From: Amaurobius ferox | Lineage: Eukaryota > Arthropoda > Arachnida > Araneae > Amaurobiidae | Direction: 5' to 3' | DNA length: 64,000 bases | Assembly: GCA_951213105.1 (NCBI GenBank) | Contig: OX578150.1 | Coordinates: forward strand, 26,557,107-26,621,106 | Part shown: positions 21,209 to 33,147 of the stretch, piece after piece | Position numbering within the stretch: the stretch's first letter is position 1 | Layout: every line of letters starts with the position of its first letter | The notes under the pieces: generated by a model | Seen by the model: the letters and a program-made list of their open reading frames with translations, nothing else | The model's database searches: none | Told to the model about the DNA's origin: nothing | Program-made: the position numbers and the translations under genes

Positions 21209-22062
21209 TAATTTTACAACTGCATTATTTATCCTTGATTGGATACCTCTTTTTGTGAATTTCACCCGTTCTTATCACCGCCTTACCACTAGGCCTGAGT
21301 TTGATACTGCTCACTATTTTTGAAAGACTACTTTCCACTTTCCTGAGTCCTATACTGCTTACTATTTTTGAAAGTACTTTCCTGAGTCCTATACTGCTTA
21401 CTATTTTTGAAAGTCTTCATACACAATATTTTTCGTTCAAGTGTATTCATTCCGGTGTCCACTCGCTTTGACGAAGAGATGTAAAATGCTCTGTCGAATG
21501 TTCTTCTGCGAACGTGTCGACTTCCACGTGGTGGCTGTGCCTGTGAGTTAATATTTCTGTTTTTTATATTTCTGGTTTATAATTCACTTGGTATTTATTA
21601 TTTGTCCTTCCACTAGCCAGTAGACAGTTCCAATGGTATCCATAGGTAAATTCTATCGCCATTGTCAGAAACTGGCTATTCTTTCGGTTTTAATTCGAAT
21701 TGTATGGCTGTCCTGACGAGAATGCAATTTCGAACAAGCCGCCGTTTTTTGTGTAGTTTCAGTTGATTGTTCTCCATATCTTAATCTTTAATCTTGAGCT
21801 AATTATTATTGCCTTTTCTCATTTTTGCCGTGCTATCTTTTTCATTTTATATATATATTTATATATTTATATATATACCTTTTTAATTGTGATTTTTGTA
21901 TACTGATATTCTCCTCATCCCCTTTCTATTATAGTGATAAGTTACTTTCTATTTTTATCCTTAGTCTTGGTCTATAGTTACTTATTTGTAACAGATATGC
22001 TAGAGATGGGTTTTTCTGTACTTACCGTAGTTTATGCATAGTTTTCGTTTAAAAAAATTTCA

Positions 22063-22102
<40 letters not shown>

Positions 22103-22338
22103 TTTTTCATAAATACCGAAGCATGCTAAACGAATTAAGGATACTTTGCAAATATGAATAGTAAAAAATACTAAAATTATTAAGTAAAAAAGAATGACAA
22201 TGCAAAATACATTTAATTTATTGCGCAAATGCAGCTTATAAATAAAATGATTTCAATAATAATAATAGTTTGAAAATCCAATGATAGAATAGAATCCTAA
22301 CTTCAAAAAATGTCTACATAATAAAAATAAGTATTAAA

Positions 22339-22374
<36 letters not shown>

Positions 22375-22734
22375 CACACTTAAAAAAACACGCTTATATT
22401 TCAAAATGCTCTAAAAAGTAGAAAATGCATTTTTCTCCAGTATTAAAAAAAAATTCTAGGCCTTCTTCTACACACCTCACTAAAAATAAAAGTCTGGGTG
22501 CTTATTTTAATTAAATTTTCAACCTCATGTCCGTTTTGCTGGGTCTCATTCAGCCTTTGTTCAGACTTGATTTGTTTGGCCAGGATATTTTTATTGTGTT
22601 TTGGCACAGGTCAATCTTGTGTTGTTACTTCTCGTTTTCTGATTGGCAGTTGTGTTCTTCTTGCTGCTTTCTGATTAGCTCCCTCTTAATCCAGGTGTTG
22701 GATATATAATCCCTTCTGCCTCTTTTTATCTGGC
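21209..22734. other. Penelope-like 3' region and AT-rich spacer
   Basis: 21296-21418 holds three imperfect units of about 40 bp ('CCTGAGTCCTATACTGCTTACTA'-like), and 21709-21740 contains a hammerhead-like core (see findings); both probably belong to the Penelope 3' end. TA microsatellites lie at about 21848-21876, 22066-22099 and 22344-22369. From 22100 to 22734 nothing else is identifiable. Confidence 0.45.
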
Positions 22735-23895
22735 ATGCTCGCAGGAGACATGCTAAAACTGATTCCCAATGACGCTGACGCCTATAGGGTTGTACAGCGG
22801 CATCTGACAAGTGAGAAAATCCCTTTCCACAGTCTAAACTTGAAAACGGAAAGGCCCAAAAAGGTAGTTTTGAGGGGGCTACCAGCAAGCTATAACATTG
22901 AGGAAATAAAACTCACTCTAACATCCATGGGATTAGATGTAGTACGGGTTTCTCAGCTGAGAAACACTAAAACGAGATTGCCCCTGCCGATCTTCTTACT
23001 CAGCCTTAGGCCTACGGAGGAGTGGCAGAGGGGTTACAGACTGACAAGGTTATGATACTTGGCTGTGAAGGTAGAGGCCTTCAGAGCACGGGGCTTTAAA
23101 ATTTGCTACCGGTGCCAGTAGTTCAATCACTCCTCTGAGAACTGCAGTATGCCACCCAAGTGCCTTAAGTGTGCTGAAGATCATTTCACACGGGACTGCC
23201 AGAGACCCAGGACGGAGAAGGCAACGTGTGCAAATTGCAATGGAGACCACCCGGCGAACTTCAGGCAATGCCCGAAGAACCCCTGGAATAGAGGGAAGGC
23301 ACCGGGGTATGCCCCCCTCCCCCCCAAAATTAGATATCCTCCTGGAGGCAAAAGGTCCTCAATTTAAACACCCAGACACCCCCTCAGGGGCTCCTCGCAC
23401 GCAGTGCCACAGAAAACAAGAATTCAACCGTCAGCACCTACCAGATCGGTGCAAGAGCAGGCCCCCAAACTATTGACCTCCAGAGAATTGACTCTGGAGG
23501 AAGTAAGAACAGTTACAACAGACATTAAAAGGAGAGCGGAATTAGATAAAGCCAGACAGGTAAAAGAGGCAAAGGATAGATTAGATAAAAAGGTCCAGGA
23601 GTGGAAACAAACTAAACGAGTCAGGGAAGAAGAGCTCGCGCAAACCCAGCTGTTAGATAAAACGGTTGAAAAAAAGCAAAAGACTACCGAATTCCAGACG
23701 GACACTCACAAAAAAGTGAAAACCACGGCTGAGGCTGAGGAAATGGAAGCTAAGACTGAACCGACTGATAAATCTGATGCTGAAAAGATGGAGGATATCC
23801 TCAACCTCATCAGAGGATTTATCAGTATGTTCAATTTAGACGACCATAAAACATCTGTTGATGCAGTTCGCAGAGTTGGTACAAAAAAAGAGTGA
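22735..23895 (+). pseudogene. Jockey-like LINE ORF1 (gag-like) relic
   Basis: The first segment (22750-23050) matches the pre-C2HC region of Jockey-clade ORF1 proteins (DADAYRVVQRHL...KKVVLRGLPASYNIEEIK). The frame is then punctuated by TGA at 23053, TAG near 23119 and TAA at 23365, but the same frame continues. Three zinc knuckles follow: C-x2-C-x4-H-x4-C around 23104, CLKCAEDHFTRDC and CANCNGDHPANFRQC. The C-terminal part (23404-23895) is charged and probably coiled-coil. RNA-binding chaperone of a non-LTR retrotransposon; dead copy and 5' truncated. Confidence 0.8.
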
Positions 23896-23969
23896 TCCTA
23901 TGGTAATGGTCTTTGAGGTCCTTAAAATAATCGCGGATTTTAAAAGTAACAGTGAGAATCAAACCCGTC

Positions 23970-24855
23970 ATGGCTAGGTCCCAAAAAGAATCCTTTAAAA
24001 TAATATTTTGGAATGCGAACGGCATATCTCCAAGAATAAATAAACTTAGGAACTATGTAAATGAAAATGACGTAGACGCCTTATTAATTCAGAAAACTAG
24101 AGTTAGAGAAAATAAAAAAACTAAACATAGCCAACTACTGTGGCTATCATAATCTTAGCTCAAATACTAATGCTAGAATGCCCTATGGAGGAACAGCAAT
24201 ATACATTAAAAGAAATATTCCCCACGAGGAACTAAACAACATAACTTTTCAAGGTATAGAAAATACTAGTATAAAAATTAAAATTAATAATACTAGCCCG
24301 TTTATCCTAACCTCAACATATGTCAAAATATGAGTGGAGTAAATGTAGCTGCGCAACTGGAACTGCTTTTCTCGCGATATCCAAACACGATACTCACCAG
24401 CGACTTCAACGCACACCATCGAGCGTGGGGCTGTAGGAGAGCCAATTCACGCGGTACACAGATACACAGACTGCTGAATATGACAAACACCAACATTATT
24501 GCACCGTCGACACTAACCTGCTTCTTAGGCGCCAATGGCTCATTCACAGACTTTGTCTTAACGAGAAACATAGATTACGCTCACACTATTAGTACCCTGA
24601 ATGAATTCGACGCGGATCATCTACCAGTACTGGTGACATTCGACCTGAACACACCCTTCCAGCCTCTCTGGGACAAGAGAGGGTCAACTGGGAAGTATTC
24701 AAAAGAGCACACTTCGAGCCGCACTTAGCAGTACCTGACATAATGAGCACGGCGGATATTGACTCTGCCACGCACACACAACAGAAATCAAGAGAGCAAT
24801 TATTTCTGCCACAACATATCTTAAGTCTCCAAAAATGCCCACATTTTCCCACCAT
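23970..24855 (+). pseudogene. Jockey-like LINE ORF2 endonuclease relic, truncated
   Basis: Starts at MARSQKESFKIIFWNANGIS, the usual beginning of an apurinic-type endonuclease domain. A stop near 24150 and frame changes (NYCGYHNLSSNTNARMPYGG in another frame) follow. 24330-24728 then carries SDFNAHHRAWG and, near the end, DADHLPV; the usual Ser of the SDH motif is Ala. Reverse transcriptase is absent because the sequence switches at 24856 to an inverted piece of a Penelope-like element. This endonuclease would nick target DNA in an intact element. Confidence 0.8.
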
Positions 24856-24867
24856 GTCGAGTACTTC

Positions 24868-25922
24868 CTAACTATTATTTACGATAATGGAACATTTATG
24901 CTTGATTTTTGTCATGACATGTTTCAGCAGAGCTAATAGTTTAGAATTAGCTATAGTCAGATAAGTCTTGAAACCGACAGTTACGGGACGGAATTTTACA
25001 GGGGTTTTATGAAGCTTCGGAATCAGGATGAGGTAAGGAAATTTAACTTGTTTTAAATCATAATCAATCCGTTTATATAAGGCCTTGATTTTATTTTCTA
25101 TAGTACGGCCTGTAAGGTGAAATTTTGTATACATAAGTTCATCTTGATAATGATTACAAAGAACTTCCACGTAATATTTGATGCACGTAAGTGTATAATT
25201 GGAAACGACTTTGTCGGTATAAGTTATTACATAATCGTTGCAATATTTATTCAAAATGTCTTCTTTGATCTTGCTTTGATTGTTGTCAGTACGTTGATTT
25301 TTATCAATACGTAAGCCATGATAATGAAAATTGAATAACCCCGTAATATTAAATTTCCATTCTTCAAATGCGTCCAATGGTACACTATATTTCACGGCCA
25401 TCCTATATATAAAATCATTAAGATCCTTCTTGAAATTATTCACTACATTTGCAAATTCTTGAATACGGAATTTTGTTCCAAGTTGCAAAATAGACTTCAG
25501 GTTGGTATCTTGGATGAAATTCAAGTCCCCTGTTATGATGTGTCCATGATTACGATCGGTAAACACGCTGTTTTCGCAATCACATTCACTGGATTTGTAC
25601 TTTTCTATATTTTGCCCAATTTGATTGTAGTTGAAAATTTTTCGACCATTCGTCTTAACTAATCTGTAAGCCAATTTAATTTCGATGTTAGGTATGGGCA
25701 TAAGGTGAGACATGTCTTTCAAGAATGCTTTAAGAGGTATTTGATCATAAGTTTTGTTTCTGAATGTCGTAACGAAATATTCTTTATGTGCCTGCTTTTT
25801 TTCTTGCGTAGTCAAGTCAATATTGAGCAATTTTGCTTTTAATTTGAACGTGTCCAGAAGTATCGCATAATTAGCAGTTGCTACATCATTGTTGACAATG
25901 GGATCGGAAATAAAAGGGTATG
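24868..25922 (-). pseudogene. Inverted copy of the Penelope-like RT N-terminal half
   Basis: The minus-strand frame repeats residues of the plus-strand protein at 26671-27720 exactly, from PFISDPIVNNDVATANY to KIKHKCSIIVNN. It lacks the GIY-YIG part and the catalytic FVDD box, so it cannot act alone. Confidence 0.85.
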
Positions 25923-28506
25923 GATAAATGTTCCGATGACAGGATCTGTAATCAAAATAGATCAAACATTTTTAACAGTTCATACAGTTTTTATTATAAG
26001 AACATCAGGAATTTCAAATATAGTAGATGCACTTCTAAACGCTGCAAATTATGTCCAGTGGCAGACCCCGGACAAATTGCTGAAAATGTTACCCATTTCC
26101 GCCCATTCTGTAAAACGTATAACTGCATATATTGCATTACGTGCAATACCTGCAATAAAAAATATATCGGACAAACGAAGAATTGACTACATCTACGTAT
26201 CAATCTTCATCGAAGTCAAGTTAGCAAAACAAGAAAACAGGACGCACCGCTTACTAATATTGAATTAAGACATTTTGATTTTCATGGATTTGATGATATA
26301 ATGATTAATATTATTGACATTTTACCAAAATTGGATGAAAGAATTTGGTGGGAGAACTTGCACATCAAACAATACGAAACGGCATATCCATACGGACTCA
26401 ATTCCATAAATTTCAGTAATACCCATAATTTTGAATACTGTAATAATGTTCATCAACCATCTGTAATGCAAGATATACCTACAAAACGGATTGCAAGATG
26501 GACAAGAGGTGGAAGCAAAAATAAAGTGTCTTTTCACGAAGCGTTAAAACGTGTCGAAAATTTCATTGAGAAACTTAAAACCTTTACGGACAGTAAAAAC
26601 CGATGGATTAAAAATATCATTTTTGGAATCCCAAAACGATATATAAAACGTATATGGAAAATAATATATGCATACCCTTTTATTTCCGATCCCATTGTCA
26701 ACAATGATGTAGCAACTGCTAATTATGCGATACTTCTGGACACGTTCAAATTAAAAGCAAAATTGCTCAATATTGACTTGACTACGCAAGAAAAAAAGCA
26801 GGCACATAAAGAATATTTCGTTACGACATTCAGAAACAAAACTTATGATCAAATACCTCTTAAAGCATTCTTGAAAGACATGTCTCACCTTATGCCCATA
26901 CCTAACATCGAAATTAAATTGGCTTACAGATTAGTTAAGACGAATGGTCGAAAAATTTTCAACTACAATCAAATTGGGCAAAATATAGAAAAGTACAAAT
27001 CCAGTGAATGTGATTGCGAAAACAGCGTGTTTACCGATCGTAATCATGGACACATCATAACAGGGGACTTGAATTTCATCCAAGATACCAACCTGAAGTC
27101 TATTTTGCAACTTGGAACAAAATTCCGTATTCAAGAATTTGCAAATGTAGTGAATAATTTCAAGAAGGATCTTAATGATTTTATATATAGGATGGCCGTG
27201 AAATATAGTGTACCATTGGACGCATTTGAAGAATGGAAATTTAATATTACGGGGTTATTCAATTTTCATTATCATGGCTTACGTATTGATAAAAATCAAC
27301 GTACTGACAACAATCAAAGCAAGATCAAAGAAGACATTTTGAATAAATATTGCAACGATTATGTAATAACTTATACCGACAAAGTCGTTTCCAATTATAC
27401 ACTTACGTGCATCAAATATTACGTGGAAGTTCTTTGTAATCATTATCAAGATGAACTTATGTATACAAAATTTCACCTTACAGGCCGTACTATAGAAAAT
27501 AAAATCAAGGCCTTATATAAACGGATTGATTATGATTTAAAACAAGTTAAATTTCCTTACCTCATCCTGATTCCGAAGCTTCATAAAACCCCTGTAAAAT
27601 TCCGTCCCGTAACTGTCGGTTTCAAGACTTATCTGACTATAGCTAATTCTAAACTATTAGCTCTGCTGAAACATGTCATGACAAAAATCAAGCATAAATG
27701 TTCCATTATCGTAAATAATAGTTATGAAGTACTCGACAAACTCAAATTCTTCCCTGATCGTATGAATTTCCGAAGTTACGATTTTAAAGATCTTTTTAAT
27801 AATATTGACCTTGATGATCTTCTTAATATTTTATTAGAGATTTATGAGATTTATGAATTACAGGAATATATTAAGTAAATATAAAGCCATGATCAGGATT
27901 GTTCTGTTCGAAAATATACTATTTAACGGGACCAACTATTATTAGCAAGTCAAAGGCATTCCAATGGGGGGAGGATGTTCTTCACTCCTTGCTGACATCT
28001 ACCTGAATAAATACGAGGAAGGCACTCACATATTGAATGAAATACCATACTTTCGTTTCGTGGATGACATCCTTGTGGGCCAATACGAACAAATGCCTGA
28101 ATTTGACTTCAGTTTCTACCCTGATAACTTGGATCTCATTGAAACACACATGGAAAATAAAAATCAAGTTGATTTTCTGGATATTAGTATCCTTTACGAT
28201 AAAAACAATTGTTTATATACCATTTTATACGACAAGAGAAATACTTTCAAGACCAGCATCAATCACGTTATCGATTGGAACTCAAATTTGAGTAAAAATA
28301 TATTACGTAATATTATAGTCAATCATCTGATGCGCAATCAAAGAATCCATACCTTCAAAAAAGATCGAACTGAAAATGACAGAAGAATAATGCAAGAGGC
28401 GAAAAAGAAACATTATCCAGCAAATTTCCTTAGACATTATTATAATAATGTATACAACGATGTAAAAAACGCTTATTTTAAGGATATAACTTGTACACAC
28501 CTATGA
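25923..28506 (+). pseudogene. Penelope-like protein: N-terminal GIY-YIG plus RT, disrupted
   Basis: Order along the plus strand: cysteine-rich CTSKRCKLC, a GIY-YIG nuclease start (NCIYCITCNTCNKKYIGQT, about 26121-26178), a linker, then the RT with LILIPKLHKTPVKFRPVTVG, YDFKDLFNNID, GIPMGGGCSS and FVDD at 28057-28068. Endonuclease ahead of RT is the permuted order described for the Naiad/Chlamys group of Penelope-like elements; canonical members carry it at the C-terminus. Defects: TGA at 26184, in the same frame as the rest; TAA at 27876; a frame change and TAG near 27943 before the second RT segment. Catalytic residues are intact, so the decay is moderate. Confidence 0.85.
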
Positions 28507-28868
28507 TGGTAACTGTACGATTCACCTACTCGGAACTTGCTGATAGCGCACCCTAGTGGTAGTATAATGCTATATATGGATTGCACTCTCCTTTGTTAAC
28601 GACTCTTGGCCTTTTTCATTATGTGTTTTACTTCGGTTTTGTACTTCGGACTTTTCTTCGATTCTTGAGTTTTGTACTCACTTCCACGGTCAGTGTCTTG
28701 TGCTCGACACCATTTCGGAGGTCAAGTTTTGGCAAAGTATTTGGTTCCGGGAGTGTTACCTAGGTGTAATAGCATGCTATAACCGGGAACGAGGGGTCAC
28801 AATCCCCCTCGGCCATTTATGCTTTCCCGTTGGCTTGATTCCCATTTTTTCCTTCATACTTTTATTTG

Positions 28869-28879
<11 letters not shown>

Positions 28880-28900
<21 letters not shown>

Positions 28901-29516
28901 ATTTTTAAGTGGTTTGTAATTTTTTTTTTTTTCAAATTTTCCAAGAAAATTTTTGAAAAATCAGAATTGATGATCCCAATTATAGCGTATTACCTTAAAG
29001 GTTTTAAAATATATTTTGACTGATACCAAGTTTGTCAATGTACCCCCCGGGAAGGTAACTTCACGCCCTCCGAAATGGACTACTGTCGTCACGAATACGA
29101 AGATTATAGCGCCACTTTTTTCACAGCAGTGATTGAAATTAAGTTTCGTGATCATAGAGTCATAAATAACCCTTTTATGTATAATTATGCCAAATTTTAT
29201 CCCACGTAATCATGTTAAGGAAATATAAATTTTCGTATAAATTTCAAAGTTTTCACTCGAGTTTCAAAAAAAAAAAAATTCTATCTAGCTCTAGACTTTC
29301 TGTTAAGAAAGTCCATTAGAAAGTCTATTAGAAATTCCGCTAAGAAAGTCCATTAATATTTGTTCCAGCTATTATGTACACACACAAAAAAAAAATGACC
29401 ACAGACAGACAGACATTACGCTAAAAATAGTCAAAACGTGTTCAGGAGGTCCTAAAACATATATTAGCATCAAAATATCGAAATCGAAATGTTTCGTGAA
29501 AACAATACTTTCTCTA
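28880..29516 (+). repeat. Dispersed repeat R3 (plus)
   Basis: Same landmarks as 14600-15290: CCCCCCGGGA, 'GACCACAGACAGACAGACAT', 'AAAAATAGTCAAAACG', 'ATATTAGCATCAAAATA' and the end 'GTGAAAACAATACTTT'. A local expansion 'AGAAAGTCCATTAGAAAGTC' lies at 29305-29356. Its end hosts the TIR element that starts at 29519. Confidence 0.7.
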
Positions 29517-29753
29517 TACAGGGTGTCCCAAAAAGATCAAAACGCGCTTTAATTCTTTACCTGTTGGAGATAAGTGAGCAATGTAAATGGCAAAAATGTT
29601 GAAAGTAAGGTAGGAAATAAGACTACGTTAATGAAAGAGTCCTCTCATTCATTTTCAAAAAGTTACACTTTTTAAATTTTTATACGACCCCCTTAGATAA
29701 ATTGGGTCAATCAGAAAATTTTTATTTTTAATGCAGCAAGATTATTAAAAAAA

Positions 29754-29759
29754 CTCGCA
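29754..29759. repeat. Target-site duplication CTCGCA (left)
   Basis: Six bases directly left of the palindrome, repeated in direct orientation at 41698-41703. Confidence 0.7.
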
Positions 29760-30239
29760 AGTAGAAAAGAAAGGGGTGTTCTGCGACAAAGGCTCAGCGA
29801 TGCTCAGCGCTCAGCAAAATGGCCGCCATCTTGGATTTTCGTAATCCTGGACGGGGGTGTAAAAGGGGGGGAGAATGAAAAAAGGTGGGGGTAAAAATTT
29901 TGGAGAAACTTTTTGTCGGGTGGCAACGATGCCGTAGTCTTGTACGAGGGGTTGAGGGGGAAATAAATTTTTGGAATGAGATTTTTCTAAGTATAGGAGA
30001 AACTTTTTTCGGGGTGGCAACGCCTAGGGTTCTGCGACGAAGGCTCAGCGATGCTCAGCGCCCCCTAGCGGCAGAAAGTGGAATTAAAATTGGAAATTTT
30101 TCTATCCTAATGGGACTTTTTTCTTTTTTTTTTTAAATGAAGTGATTAAGTATGAAATATTCGTATTTTTTTTTTCTTTTTTTAAAATGAATGAAAGGCG
30201 TTAATGAGGATAATGAAATAAAGTAATTAATACCATTGT

Positions 30240-30960
30240 TATTACATGTTATTGCATGCTAGGAGCGTGCCAATATCCCTCCGCCAAGGAGATGTTAAGG
30301 GTATACCGGCGGTATACTAAGGGGTATGCTGAAGGCATGCTAAGGTCATGTCAATATCCCTCCGCCTAAGAAAAGAGTGCTTTTCCTATATCACGGTTAC
30401 GAACTTAACTGCGAGAATCTTGTAGCGTGAGATACTTGAAAATCTTGTAGGGTGTAGGGGTATGCCAAGAGCATCGAACATGAATTTTAAAAATGTGCCG
30501 CTTTTTGCGTTTTTTTCACAAAAAGTTTTCAAAACGTTAAAAAAACAACAAAAATGTGTGTTTTTTCAACAAGTTGAAGTTTTGGAGTTGTCGGATTTCT
30601 CTATGGGAATTAACATGGGTTTTCACACTTTTGCGAATTTTTTAGAAAAAAAATGTGGTTTTTTGCAAAAATGCGGCCAAAAATGTGTTTTTTGCAAAAC
30701 GCGGAATCGGCCGATTTTTTTCAAACTGTCGGATTTCTCTATGGGAATTAACATAGGTTTTCACACTTATGCAATTTTTTGAAAGAAAATGTGCGTTTTT
30801 GCAAAAATGCGGCCAAAAAAGCGTGTTTTTAGAGTAGCAGAATCTCGGGAATCTCGGGAATCTCGAGAATCTCGGGAATCTCGGGAATCTCGGGAATTGA
30901 GTGTATAGGAGGGGATGTGTTTCCCCAACCATTTCGATCTTGGAGTTCAAATATTTTAAA
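30240..30960 (+). repeat. Intra-arm direct repeat, unit 1
   Basis: Homologous to 31860-32590 in the same arm (offset about 1,625 bp) and mirrored in the right arm. It contains GCATGC-rich text, 'CCTCCGCC', a T/G-rich block that translates by chance into a 106-residue frame (30462-30782), and a 9-bp 'GGAATCTCG' minisatellite at 30838-30899. Confidence 0.7.
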
Positions 30961-31298
30961 AATAAATATTTTCAATAAATATTCCCAAAATTAAATATTT
31001 TTAATAAATATGGGGGTATCTTTGAATCTTAACATGTTTTAAAGAATCGTGAAAGTGTATACTACAATAGGGGGTTTCTTCATACCAACATAGTTTAATA
31101 CGTGTGTTATTTTACAAGTGTGTACTACCATAGGAGTTTCTTTATACCAACATGGTTTAATATGGGTGTTATTTTATGTATGTGTATACTACCGTAGGAG
31201 TTTCTTTAAACCAACATAGTTTAATACGTGTGTTATTTTATACGTGTGTGAGGGTATCTTTAAATCCCATCATGTTTTAAAAATAAATGTTTTAAAAA

Positions 31299-31340
31299 CC
31301 GCACGACAGACCCGAAGGCTTAGTGTAGCAAAGTGTGTGG
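31299..31340 (+). other. Hairpin family copy D (mirrored near 40125-40166)
   Basis: Stem CCGCAC/GTGTGG (one G-U pair), then GAC, a CC...GG inner helix and AAGGCTTAGTGTAGC, matching copy A at 17291-17336. The outer ends of the element (CCCAG, GGCCGG) are not recognisable and no target duplication is seen, so this is an older or partial copy. Confidence 0.5.
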
Positions 31341-31859
31341 TTAGTTAGTGTAATGTATGTAAGTGAATTATTTTAATTTTTAATTGTGGTCCCACCTTCA
31401 CCCGCCAATTTAAACTGGATAAAAACAACAAGTGTTTAATATCTAATGTAAATCGACGCCACAATTTAACTGTGATTCTCAAATGAATACCGCATAATGC
31501 ATTAAATCACGATGACAGATCTACCCCTCCCCACCTCGCGTGAATGTGGATAGTTACATCATATGGCCAGTGCGGGAAAGATGAGGATACTGCTAACAGA
31601 GCGTGGTTTTGTATCTGGATATAACTTTAGGCAATATCCCGCGTTGGGCTGGGTCGACTGAACCGCTCTCGTTGCTATTGTTAACATCTGTGGTGGGGGA
31701 CAGTTTTTCCGGACTGATAGAATGCTTGTGTTGGACCATCACGAAATGCTATTCTCAGCTGGGAGAGGCTCTTTTAAAGAAGTTCTTATTAAATTTTAAC
31801 ATGTTTTAAAAAGAATCTTTCATTCATTAGTGTTATGAATCACGCAAGTTAATTAAAGG

Positions 31860-32590
31860 ATGTTAATTAAATTAATTGATTAAGTATTAAATGTCTGTAT
31901 ACCAGGAGCATGTCAAAGACATGTCAAGGGGTATGTCAAAGCGTACCAAGGGTGTGCCAAAGGAGTATGCTGAAGGCATGCCAAGACCATCGTTCCTACA
32001 CTATCCCTCCGCTATATCGGGGTTACGAAGTGAACTGCGAGAATCTTGTAGGGTGGGATACTTGAAAATATCGTATGATGAGGGGTATGCCAAGAGGATC
32101 GAACATGAATTTTAAGAATGTGCCGCTTTTTGCGTTTTTTTCACAAAAAGTTTTCAAAACGTTAAAAAAACAACAAAAATGTGTGTTTTTTCAACAAGTT
32201 GAAGTTTTGGAGTTGTCGGATTTCTCTATGGGAATTAACATGGGTTTTCACACTTTTGCGAATTTTTTAGAAAAAAAATGTGGTTTTTTGCAAAAATGCG
32301 GCCAAAAATGTGTTTTTTGCAAAACGCGGAATCGGCCGATTTTTTTCAAACTGTCGGATATCTCTATGGGAATTAACATAGGTTTTCACACTTTTGCAAT
32401 TTTTTGAAAGAAAATGTGCGTTTTTGCAAAAATGCGGCCAAAGAAGCGTGTTTTTAGAGTAGCAGAATTTCGGGAATCTCGGGAATTTCGGGAATCTCGG
32501 GAATCTCGAGAATCTCGAGAATCTCGGGAATTGGGTGTATGGGAGGGGGTGTGTTTCCCCAACCATTACGGTCTTAGAGTTTAAAAAATA
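31860..32590 (+). repeat. Intra-arm direct repeat, unit 2
   Basis: Second copy of the 30240-30960 unit, with the 9-bp minisatellite at about 32461-32533. The 110-residue frame at 32075-32407 parallels the one in unit 1. Despite that similarity the reading is Phe/Lys-rich low-complexity text without a domain. Confidence 0.7.
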
Positions 32591-32849
32591 AATATTTTCA
32601 ATAATCATGAAAGTGTGCTTATGCCCAAAATACTTGAGTGTTATGAATCTCACAAGTTAATGAAAGGATGATAATTAAATAAAGTCTTAGAGTTTAAATA
32701 ATAGCAGATACCAATGGCTGTATGCATATGTTTTTACAAGTGTACTACTACTACCATAGGGGGTTTCTTTAAACCAACATGTTTTAATACGTGCGCTATT
32801 CTAAGAGGGAGAAACACCTAATACGGTGATACATATGACACACGCGCTC

Positions 32850-33104
32850 AGCACAAATCGATGGAAATAAATGGTGAGATAGTTTTTAAAGACGAGACTT
32901 TTAAATTTTTTTTCGATAAATAAGGTATTTGAGGTTATTTAACGTATGAATGAACGATACATACCAATAAAATGAGGAACTAGGCTAAGTTTACAAGTAT
33001 GGGACTTTAAAGTTTTGATGTTTTAGGGGTAGAACTTGAATTTATAATTAAACATGATTTATACTAACTACTGCAAAGGGAGAAATGCATAGCGAAAGGG
33101 GTTA

Positions 33105-33147
<43 letters not shown>

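Larger units (their letters stand above)
24856..28860 (+). mobile_element. Penelope-like element (permuted, Naiad-type) with inverted RT duplication
   Basis: Arms 24856-25922 (minus) and 26671-27737 (plus) are 1,067 bp each with no indel and, by eye, one mismatch (24868). They enclose a 748-bp loop with the GIY-YIG region. The plus arm continues into the rest of the RT (to 28506) and a 3' region ending at a TA tract (about 28870). Inverted partial copies are known for Penelope elements; a fold-back assembly error is the alternative. Confidence 0.75.
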
